Shown here in pieces: positions 23,957 through 33,482 of a stretch of DNA of 64,000 bases (its first letter is position 1; each line of letters begins with the position of its first letter). Location: positions 5,146,001 through 5,210,000 of the forward strand of contig NC_063156.1 in the NCBI RefSeq assembly GCF_020921035.1, given 5' to 3'. A model generated the notes under the pieces. It saw nothing but the letters and a program-made list of their open reading frames with translations, was not told where the DNA came from and did not search any database. A program made the translations under genes and the position numbers. Source of the stretch: Rhodamnia argentea (lineage: Eukaryota > Streptophyta > Magnoliopsida > Myrtales > Myrtaceae).

Positions 23957-25712
23957 CTACTGGCCGTTCACCAGAGTGACGGTCAGCTAATTGAAAGAGC
24001 AGCTCTCCAATTTGCTGGACGTGCAAGCCCTGCTCGAGGGGCACCATCTCACGACGAAGGCCGGTTGCTTAGGGGTCGGAAGAGTAGCAGTTTCGTTTCC
24101 GAGCGTGAAGACCGCATTCAGGATGGCGGGGTGATTGTTTGGGTCTTCTTGTACGCATAGTAGCCCGACGGTGACGCACCTCAGATATTCAAGTTCCGGA
24201 ATCATTATGTGTTGGGAAATAGAAAGTAAAACTTACTTAAAGATGCATATGTAGGAACCTAATCGTCACTCACATAGCCTAAGAAACTCAAAACTTGCTC
24301 ACCCTGAAAGAATCCCGTGTTTCTTTTCCTCCTGAGGACTTCTAGTACCACGACGCCAAAGCTGAATACGTCGGACTTATCTGAGAAGAATCCGTCCAGT
24401 GCGTCTTGCGGGGACATGTTGTAACAAATTCAATATGGCATTAATATAAACTTGATCTGAAAAGGGATGGAATTGCATAAACAAAGGAATGAAATCGATA
24501 CAAATAAAAACCGAGGCTTGTGTAAATAATAATAGTACAATAACAGAATTGAAAAGAAAAGGAATTGCAAAAACAAAAAAACCAAGGGTTTTTTTTAAAA
24601 AAATTTCCTTAAAAAGAAGAAAAATTATAACAAATTCAATATGGCATTAATATAAACGTTATGAACAGTATACAAACTCTTCGGAGCGATAGAATAATCG
24701 TACTAAAATCGAAATTATAACCATACAATAATAGAATTGAAAAGAAATGTAATTGCAATAACTCTGCTGAAAAGGGATGGAATTGCAATAATAGCACTGA
24801 AAAGGAATGAAATCGACACAAATAAATACCGAGGCTTGTGTAAATTATAACAGGATAATAGAAATGGAATTGCAATAACATAAATACTGAGGCTTGTGCT
24901 GAGGTCACTTTTTAGTTACCACTCCAAGCGGAGGTGTAACTATATATAAAACACTCTAAAACCTTCTTTCTTTTCAATGTGGGATTAGTGATTTTTTTTT
25001 TCATTTCCCACTTCCAACTCAAGGGTGTTCTTTGAGCATCAATTTCTCATTCATTCAACCATCAATTTATCCCATATTTTCAACACATGTAGCCGTTGTC
25101 GAGTTAATAGTCAGTTATATAGTCAAAAGACTCAGATCATAAAGAATGAGAGAGACATCAATAAATTTAGCCTTCTAGGACTAGAAAACAAGCCATAACT
25201 ATCGCTACTCACTAAGTTCCGACTACTCTGTTCGTGTTCATTGCAGTTTCTTTGACTTCGAAAATCCTTGCCAATCCAAAATCGGATATTTTGGATTCAT
25301 CTCCTCGTCTAGCAGGATGTTGCTTGTCTTCGGATCTCTGTGGACGATTCTCAACCTAAAGTCCGATCTGTGATAGATAGATATGTACCATGAGGAGCAT
25401 AGAGCTGAGATTATCTTAAAAGAATTCTCAGCTTGCCTGAAGTGTTCATTTTCAAACCGGTGAACGTGTTTTAGGAGCGAAAGACTCGTAGTAATAAGAG
25501 AATACAAACTAAAGGAGTCTAAGCTTTTATTGGGCATGTACTCATACAGCAAAATCTTCTCATCTTCTTCCACACAGTATCCCAGAAGTCGCATGAGATT
25601 CCGGCGTTGAAGTTTGGCAATCAAGACATCCTCGTTTTTGAACTCCTCGAAACCCTGACCAGAAAAACTCGACAGCCATTTTACTGCCATTACTTGTCCT
25701 CCTAGAAATTTG
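23957..25712 (-). pseudogene. S-domain receptor kinase pseudogene (3' half only)
   Basis: Remnant of the gene that is intact at 44415-48316; only exons 5 to 8 are present, so the extracellular and membrane parts are missing. Exon 5 (from about 25708) still reads [19 protein letters not shown], but about 10 bp spanning its 3' splice donor are lost. Exon 6 has lost about 85 bp between the start of the exon and RLRIVHRD, and a 1-bp deletion shifts frame within the DFG region. Exon 7 is split at 24414-25089 by a 666-bp insertion. Exon 8 has lost its 5' part and acceptor (about 95 bp missing near 24190) and carries an in-frame TAG at 23987, ten codons before the original stop. HRDLK has become HRDPK. 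The product cannot be a working kinase. Being minus-strand and directly upstream of PBP1 copy A, it keeps the same order as in block B. Confidence 0.9.
24419..25084. mobile_element. 666-bp LTR-like insertion in pseudogene exon 7
   Basis: The sister copy at 44965-44975 lacks this sequence, so it is an insertion. ACATG flanks it on both sides (24414-24418 and 25085-25089), as a 5-bp target-site duplication would. Near its right end, CTATATATAAAACACTC followed by CAATGTGGGATTAG resembles the transcription-start part of a retrotransposon LTR, and an inner TG...CA pair exists two bases inside. The internal sequence holds a two-fold repeat: CAAATTCAATATGGCATTAA at about 24425 and 24630, and GAGGCTTGTGTAAAT twice. 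No internal coding region is present, so a solo LTR is the best reading. Confidence 0.55.
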
Positions 25713-27640
25713 AGGGCATATTGGCGGTGTTCATGTTAGCGCCGGCCAACTTTAGTTGACTGGAAGGACTGAGTTATCATAAAAAAAAGGTTCATAATTG
25801 AATTGTCATCATTTCAATAAGTTCAACACTTTTTGAATAATTTTCCCAAACAATTGGCCAGCAACCAATGAATATTAGCAATTCTATATAAAAATATATG
25901 TTCATCATGCACTATAAGCCTATAAGGTGGATTTAAAGAAGATATATCAACCTCATCAATCTCTTTTTCACCAAGTGGAAATGCTCTAGCATCACAGCGT
26001 ACGTAAATTGGATCGGAAACGTGTAAAGCATTGAAACACAATGATGGGAATGCTCTTCAGATGAATTTGGCTAGATGAAAATTGGAAAATTTCTCCTTCG
26101 TTTCTCTCGGAAATAACTCACGCGGCCTATATCTCACTTTAATTAAGGTAACTTGATATTTGTCTGATTAATCTCCTTATATGATTCCTGCTGAAGAATC
26201 CACTTTCCTTTTAAGATATACTTAAATTTGGACTGATGCGAACATTTTTCAAGATGTAGAAATCAAATAGAGATCCTTACAAGATTTTATTAACTTAGTT
26301 TACCCACCAAAGAGATTTCAGTACCCTCTTCCGAATTGGGGCGCTCAGACGAGAATAATATCGACAATGGCGAGAGTGCCCATGCACGTTCAAAAGCTTA
26401 CAACTCGCCCCCTCTCGGGAACCCGCGCTGTAATCTAGATGCTGGAAATGCACCGCCTCCTCCGTCCGGAAGCTCGAATTTGCCACCGGTGTCGAACCCT
26501 CTCACAGAGACTGCTTGAAAATATACCGGTGTAGGCACGATCCCCCGAGGCTCTAAGTTGAAGAATCGGTGGGCTTTATTGAGACTCTTTCATGTTGGGG
26601 GGACTGATGGAATCTTGAACGGGAATAAAGGTTGTACTTATTTATGTTAATCTTTATATATTTATCTAATCATTTTGATTAACGTAAAAAGTGAGAGGAA
26701 AATGATTAACTAATGCATAAACTAAACGTCCTATCCACGAGTGCAGTATCCCTAGCATTACTAACCGTAAGATTTTGTGGATCACTGTCAACTATTCTAA
26801 AAGCTTAAACTATTAGATGAAGGCGTGATTTATTATTTAAATATTATAACGCTCTCCTAATCTGTTTCGGGATGAGTCAGTTCCAGACTTGAAACCTAGA
26901 AACTACCTTAATATAACCGGTTCTCACTTTTTGAAACTTGGAACTTATCATGTTTTTCTGGAATCGGTTGTTGAACCTACAATTGGTAAAGTAGTGGTGT
27001 TTGATGAATTGGCTATCTGTAATATCTATTTCCTCAAAGTGTCCTTCATAGGTAGAGTTGTCGGGCTTTATCGTTAAAGTCCCTTTAACCAGGAATGTAA
27101 TGTGTTCATTCGATGACGGATTAACTAAATGCTATGTTGGAGATTGAATGGCTGATTATTTAGGAATGTAATGGTTACAATGCTAGCGCCATGCATTTCT
27201 TATTTAATTTTCTTCCCTAATTACCATATCCCTCTGCTGTTTCTCCTTGCCCCGCAATTTCTTTGAGAATATCCCATTAAGTAGCATTTAGCTCAAACTG
27301 CTATTCATTGGTCGGAGCTGCTTATGCTAGTTTCGTAATCATCCGTTTGGCTTTGGACTTTTTCTGGTGATGTAACTTTGCCATTAGCACAATGTGAAAG
27401 AGTTACCCTCTACCTACCTTAAAGAATAGTGGATTGCATTCATCCAATTCCTTTCTGCTTGTTGAAGCTAACTTTAGGCACAGCGTGGTTCTAAGCTGTG
27501 GTAGAATGACCGCATGGAAAGGTGCCTTATCTTGCCTTCATTTATTACGGGACATGGATTAGAAGTGTATTAAGGTTTTTGTGTGTTTCCTTGTCCCTTG
27601 CTTTCTTCTTTACTCTTACATGGTTTGACTACTTCCAAGT
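25713..27640. other. Gene-free stretch right of block A
   Basis: No homology to the upstream exons of the kinase is visible here, confirming that the duplicate is truncated. Short open frames at 26295-26518 on both strands have no recognisable family. 26530-27500 is AT-rich without evident features. Confidence 0.45.
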
Positions 27641-27641
27641 C

Positions 27642-27986
27642 AAAGTGATGAATGCTTCCTTGAATCAATGTTTGACTGAATCATATGTTCAGTCTCAAAT
27701 GGGATTAACCATTGGTCGGAAGGCCATTTCTTTTTTCGTGACTTCCCTCTTTTCATCTATTAGTATAGTCGATACATTCGAAGCACAGATCGCCTCAGCA
27801 GTGGGAAAGGCTATAGCGGAAAAGCTTAAAGAAGGGATATCAAAACTTGATTCCCTTCTCCAATCTCCAGCCAAAATGCTTGGGATTACATTAGACGAGG
27901 CTGTCTTCACCTCTGCATCATCCTTGTATTATGCCGCAAGTTTAAACATACTTTTCCAATATACCGAGCAATTGAAGTTGGAATAG
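27642..27986 (+). CDS. Unidentified ORF, possible exon or gene fragment
   Basis: I do not recognise the product. The last 70 codons, from about 27769, have a protein-like composition: an amphipathic stretch with AVGKAIAEKLKEGISKLDSL, then QSPAKMLGITLDEAVFTSAS and a YYAASLNILFQYTEQL end before the stop at 27986. A plausible splice acceptor (CTATTAG) lies at about 27758-27764, so the coding part may be a terminal exon rather than the full open frame from 27522. Further short frames with acceptor-like sites lie at about 28775-28860 (AKFMHWTLDKVLDPSLL) and 28950-29030, but no consistent gene model joins them. It may be a decayed gene. Confidence 0.3.
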   Translation, partial: KVMNASLNQCLTESYVQSQMGLTIGRKAISFFVTSLFSSISIVDTFEAQIASAVGKAIAEKLKEGISKLDSLLQSPAKMLGITLDEAVFTSASSLYYAASLNILFQYTEQLKLE

Positions 27987-29650
27987 ATGTTGTTCCAGTA
28001 TTAGTTTTACCTAACACATTGTTTTATAAAGATGTCGATGCTGAGTTGATAAGTCATTTAGCAATTAGCATGCTTTAATTTTTTGATGAAGGTTGCGTGT
28101 CTTGGAAAGAAACAGGGGAGTGATGTTTATAAACTCCATTTCGCATGACATAAAAATCAAGTATCTGTTGTTGTCAACTGCTCATAGTTTTCGATGCAAT
28201 GATAATCGAGTAGGCTGTTAGTTCTGCGTCAGATAAAGATAATGATGCTCTTGCATGTAAAATTCATGCTGGGCACCACTGACCATGAAATTTACATACG
28301 AACCCATTGATTGGAGGTTGATTTGGTTTCTAGAATGATACGCATCGCATGATATACCTTGGTCTGGGCGGAGTTGTATGAAGATTAAACCTCATTGTGT
28401 CCAATCATGGTCATGCTATCTGTCCACATGCTACTTGTGATGATCGTCTGCAGTAGAAGATATCAGAAAAGATCGTGTGAAGGGAGAAACTTCACCGATG
28501 GTGGATACCGCTTTGTCCGCAAAAGAAATCTGACTTTGTCCGTTTCTTTTATGGAGCTGGAGAATGTGTTAGTATTGGGGTCTATTGAATAGGAAAACCT
28601 GACAGGTTGATAAGGGTTCCTCCTTTAATTTCTTAGTTAGATTTGGCACTATGCATCTTTGATAGAATTCCAATGTTTTTAGTTTACTAATCAGAATAGT
28701 TATTCTATGACATGGCGTTTTGTTGCCCTTAATAATTTTCTTCTAAGATAAATTGACAATTTTCTGTGGTCAGGCAAAGTTTATGCATTGGACTCTGGAT
28801 AAAGTGCTGGATCCATCTCTTCTGAATACCGCTGGATGGAGATTTATTATTCCCAAATTGTATATATAAAAAAAAAAACCCAAATGATGATATGGACCTG
28901 AATATATCATTGTCCTCTCCTCCAGAGATCAGGATATCAGAGAACAATATATAGATGCTAGTGTTTTTGCAGACCTGATGATTGATGTTCTGAAAGCAGG
29001 CGAAGTAATACCAGTAGCGTGCATCTCGTTGGTAAGTGGAAATACAACGAACTACTTGCTGATATAACCGATAATGCTGAAGTTGTCGCCTTTGCTGAAT
29101 ATATAATTTTCTCGTCGGTGAGTTGAGTTTCCCATGTTTTCGTTTGTCTCCCTTCTCTCCGATGATCTGATTGCATGATTGTATATATCAGCATTGGTTT
29201 GCTGTGAAAACACTGTCAACGACGGTGATCATCGAATTTAGTACATTTTGGTAGGGTTTTGGTTATCTGTGAAGAACTTGGGACAAAGGTTGGAAGTGTT
29301 GACGAGCATTAGTGTTGTTATGGTCGAGGGATATTCTTTCCATGCTCATGCTTTAGTAGAAGTCCTAACACGGCCCACGGTTTAACTTGGACACCTGTGA
29401 TATCAATTTTTTTTCAACTGTGGAGGACCACGAAAGTTGTTGCTTAGTGGCCTTTGTTGTGTAACTTACATGTTGATGTAGCTCGATGAGTACTAATTTG
29501 CTCCTTTCCACATGGTACATAGTCCAGTCTTGTCCACTCAAAACTCAAGCTCTTTTAGCACTATATATGTGCTTGCATAACAGATTTTTCTTTTTGGTTC
29601 ATTAGTCACATATATTTGCCAAAGATTTTTCTAATTTGGTGGTTTTCACT

Positions 29651-30530
29651 TAGTCTCCGTTTGTTTCACGGAAAATATTTTTTTCGGAAAATTTTTTTCC
29701 CCAATTTCCGATATTTGGGGGGCGGAAAAATGAGCGATCGGCGGAAAATATTTTCCAGTCAACAAAAAAAAAAACTTCTAAAACTAAGGAAAATGATTTC
29801 CTCATTTTGAGAAGAGGAAAACATTTTCCACACTTTTCATTCCTCTTCTTTTTCAACTATTTTTTCTTTTTAATTATTTTTTTCTTTCTTTTCGTTTTTA
29901 TCATTTGTTATTTATAATTATTTTTCATTTTTCGGATAAAATTTATTTTTAATTACTTTTTTTATTTGCTTTCCTTTTTTCATCTTTTTTCTTTATTTTT
30001 TTTTAGTATTCCTTCTTCTCCCTTGGCCGGTTACCGGCCACGCACGCCAGCCGGTGGCTAGCCAAGTGAGGCCTGGTGTTGCCGGCTTCAAGCAAGGCCG
30101 CGGCCACTGGCCTTGCTAGATTTGGCGAGGCTAGGTGAACCATCGTCGGCCTCACACGAGGCTCGGCCTAGTGTCGCCGACCTCGCGCCATGCTAGGCCG
30201 GCGATCGTCGGCCTTGCGCGAGGCCAGGAGTTGCTCGCGGTCGGTCTCCGGCCGTCGTCGTGCCCCGTGACCGGTAGAAAACTATACTTGAAAAAAGAGA
30301 AAAACATGAAAAAGAAAAAAAGAAAAGAGGAAGGGGAAAAAAAAAGATAAATCATTAAAAATATTAAAATTCAATTTTAAAAAATAAAAAAATGAAAAAG
30401 ACGAAAAAACAATAAATTATTAACTGAAGTGCATGGAGGACAGTTAAATCCAATTACCCATACCAAACAACAGAAAACTATTTTCAAAATATTTTTCATA
30501 TTTTAACCTAACACCGGAAAATATAGTCAT
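29651..30530. mobile_element. MITE-like element with GC-rich core
   Basis: The left end 'ctccgtttgtttcacggaaaatatttt' is mirrored at the right by 'aaaatatttttcatattttaacctaacaccggaaaatat' preceded by ATACCAAACAACAGAAAA, so the ends are imperfectly inverted. T-rich (left) and A-rich (right) arms enclose a GC-rich core at about 30020-30270 built of GGCGAGGC/GGCCGGC-type words. The same architecture recurs at 48700, 50280 and 51110. Open frames in the core are low-complexity artefacts. Confidence 0.5.
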
Positions 30531-30702
30531 TTTATTTAGTGAGCCGGCGAAAAAGAGCTCTATACACAAATATTATCACTTGAATGATCTTTCTACCTAG
30601 AATTAAGCATAGACACGAGGTGAAGAATAAGATTACAGGTGGAGGAATGTCGCTCAACAAACTGCTAAGTGTTACGTCCAAGAGATTTGGAAAGAAGAAG
30701 CT

Positions 30703-31729
30703 AAGGGTGCGCATGACAACACTTCTGCTTCATAAATAACTTCGGAAACAGAAGTTGATTTTTCAACTTCTGTTTCAAAAGCAGAAGTTGTTTTTTCTAC
30801 TTTTACTTCAGAAGTTGATTTTGATAAAAAAAAAGCGTTTGATAACAGGACAACATTTCTACAAAAAATTATTAATCCTAACCTAAAATGCATTTTATTC
30901 AAGAAAAGTTAAATGCAAATATTGACGGGTTTTCATGCAAGTCGGAAGACTAATCCTACCAATATCATTCAATAAAATAAATGCATAATCAAGTGCACAG
31001 ATAAAGCACATCAAACACAAATTAAGGCTTCCCAAATATAGCCCTAATGGCTTAGAGAATGTGTGATTAGAGTTCATGGGTGAATTGGGAGAAATTAGAG
31101 ACAATTTGCCAAGAAGGGAAAAATCGTCAATTTCGAAAAGATCGGGGTCAAAAAAATCCAAAATAGGTTTTGGCTAGTTGATTGTGGATATTTCCTATTT
31201 TTTGGGATTTTTTTAGAATTTTCAAAAATTTTAGATTTTTAATGATTTTTAGTGATTTTTTATGAGCTCACGAATTTTTTTTGAATTTTTTGTTACTTTT
31301 GGAAATTTTTTATGAAATTTCTATACTTTTCAATGATTTTTTCCCTATTTTTTTAATTTTTAATTTATATTTAAATTGTTTATTATTAAAATATTTTTTG
31401 GACCGGGTCAACCCGGCCCGCACATATCGGGAGTGAGTACAGAGAGAGAGAGAGAGAGAGAGAGCGCCCCTGTAAACGGAAGAAAATATGAAGAGGGAGG
31501 AGTGAAAATGAAAAAAATAACTTCTCGATGGTGAGAAGTAAGTTTTTTTTACTTCTCAAAAGTGCTACAAAAATCACTTATGAAGTAAAAAGTTGTTTCG
31601 AAGTAGAAATTTAAAGTTGTGAACCAAATGGATTTTTGCTTCAGAAGTTGCGTTATCAAACGGTTTTCTATTCCAGAAGCACTTTTGAAACAAAAATTCT
31701 ACTTCTAAAGTGTTATCATGCACGCCCTA
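30703..31729. mobile_element. hAT-like non-autonomous DNA transposon
   Basis: Termini are inverted: left AGGGTGCGCATGACAACACTT, right (reverse complement) AGGGCGTGCATGATAACACTT. Subterminal AGAAGT words abound at both ends. Flanks AAGAAGCT and AAAGAGCT resemble an 8-bp target-site duplication with two differences, the size expected for the hAT superfamily. No transposase is visible inside; the 88-codon frame at 30895-31161 has no recognised motif. The interior contains a (GA)n tract. Confidence 0.6.
31441..31464. repeat. (GA)n microsatellite
   Basis: Twelve AG dinucleotides inside the hAT-like element. Outside any gene. Confidence 0.9.
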
Positions 31730-32880
31730 AAAGAGCTGGTGCACAAAGCCCAAAAATTATAGCATTGCTAAATTTCATCCGCCGAAGTGCATGGCCAGAT
31801 TGATGGAAATTGTGCTAAGTATCTCAAAGCTTTATGAATTCAAGGTTTTGCCTTTTCAATCAGGTGAAATTCTGGCTGTGACTTCCTTAGGTGAAGATAG
31901 AAAGTCCCCCTTTTTTTTTTTCTTCCTTCGTCCCCAAACTTGCAAACCCATTATGAAGTTTGAAGTAAATGGTTGGTCGGTACCCAGTTGAATGAAATGA
32001 CTAAGTATGCTCCATTTTAAGGCAACCTTTATGGCTATGAAGAAGTAACGTCTCAACGATTTCATCTTCTTCCGCGAAAAAGATTTTTGGCTATGATCGA
32101 ACGTTACGTATATCCTAGTAGCAGTAGTAGCGTAGCCTCATTGAGCAGTTAAGCCAGCCTAAAAAAAAGCAAGCTATGCCAGAGATATCGGAACTTTTAA
32201 ATCCTAATTTCCTGGAACTTGAAGCCTAGCCTATTGTTCTTTATATTGGATCAGCGAAAAGAGAGAAGGAAAAAGGAAAATCAACTTAAAACTTTTTCAT
32301 AAAACAAGATAAAATCTTATACAAATAACACAACAAAACAAAGTATAGTACTGGAGAGATTACTTCAAGATTTCCTTAGTGGCGAGAACAACCCCGTACT
32401 GTGCTACTCTTCTTTTGATGCAAATTAAAATTCGCAGAGGTTATCGGTTGGTCAAGAACAGAGTTTGATAGTGATATTAATTACGGTCGATCTCCCTCTG
32501 CCTCTCTTAATTGTGTTACTGATCCATCACAAGGGTAACGATTTGATGCGACCCCAAATCTTTTCCGTTTCGACGACTTGAGGACAGGGACGGTCCGATA
32601 AAAAAATAAAATAAAAAAAGGACAGGGACGAGACTGATCATTGAGGCAAAGCGAGCTTTCCCTCTGCAAAGTTTAATGAAGGGTGGAGACAAGACAAGGG
32701 AAAGCTGAAACTGGATCGCTGCGGTCACGCAAACCAGCTTCCCTCTCGTAATTTTGCTTTGCTCATTATAGCCAAAGCTTCTTGGGCTAAGCGTTGTGTA
32801 CATAAAAAAAAATTGCAATTTGATATTACCCCTCATCATTTGCGCCACCAGCAACAAAAACACTTCAATATTTACATTGG
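31730..32880. other. Gene-free stretch
   Basis: No feature supported. The 115-codon minus-strand frame at 32516-32863 and the 62-codon frame at 32481-32669 overlap in different frames and show no family resemblance. Confidence 0.4.
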
Positions 32881-33300
32881 TTAATTAAAAGATGGAGTCA
32901 ATTATTTAGTTCAACTCGATTTTTGATGAAGCGGTACGTTTTAATATTGACTTGATCTAACGGTTGAGGATGATCTCAACACAATCGTCGGATGAGGCTA
33001 ATCTCCACCATTGAATTAATATGACGAGGATCACCATCCTCCACAGTTAGATCAAGTAAATCTCTAATGTGACGAGGATTGACATCATTTATCGTTACAT
33101 TAGATCATGTATAAAATCAATGGCTGTAACTAGAGGGACTTGTGTATAAATAGGGAGCTCTCTCTCATTTGTATTCATTCACTTCTTTAAGCAATAGAGA
33201 GCTTCTCTCTCTATTTTTTCTTTAAAGATTCCTGTCCATGAGTGAGATCGAAAGTGAGGAAAACGCACTTCAAATCAATCAGCCCGTGACAAGTGGTTTT
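32880..33300 (+). mobile_element. LTR-like remnant with TATA box
   Basis: TGTATAAATAGGGAGCTC (about 33143) is followed by 'tcatttgtattcattcactt', the usual TATA-to-R layout of Ty1/copia LTRs. ACAAGTGGTTTTTGATTCC at about 33290 loosely resembles the tRNA-Met primer site that follows such LTRs. Upstream, the phrase 'atctaacggttgaggatgat' and variants recur three times on both strands. No internal retroelement genes or second LTR are visible. Confidence 0.4.
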
Positions 33301-33482
33301 TGATTCCCCACCCTCAAAACCTCATACCTCCCATGTATAAATTCCGTGTATGAAACGCAGAAAAAGGTCATCCGCACGTCTTGCCCAGATTCCAGTCAAG
33401 CCGGCACAGTATATCTAGTGGGGAGTTCTGGCATGGTTTCGAGAAAAAGTGTTTGGGAGATTTCTTGTTGCCGTGGGACTTA

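Larger units (their letters stand above)
20270..25712. repeat. Segmental duplication, left copy (block A)
   Basis: This block is collinear with 39675-45690. Shared landmarks, in order: 'caatatgagaaataaaagagtaatag' region (20450/40075), AAAGCTGTCAAGGTAGGTGA (20820/40365), AATGCGGTCAAGAGTTGCAA (21938/41958), the PBP1 gene (22729-23100/43216-43608), a conserved PBP1 upstream region, and kinase exons 8 to 5. Homology stops abruptly at about 25712/45686, just inside kinase intron 4. The left boundary is less sharp (about 20270/39675). Intergenic parts are clearly diverged, so the event is not recent. Confidence 0.85.
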
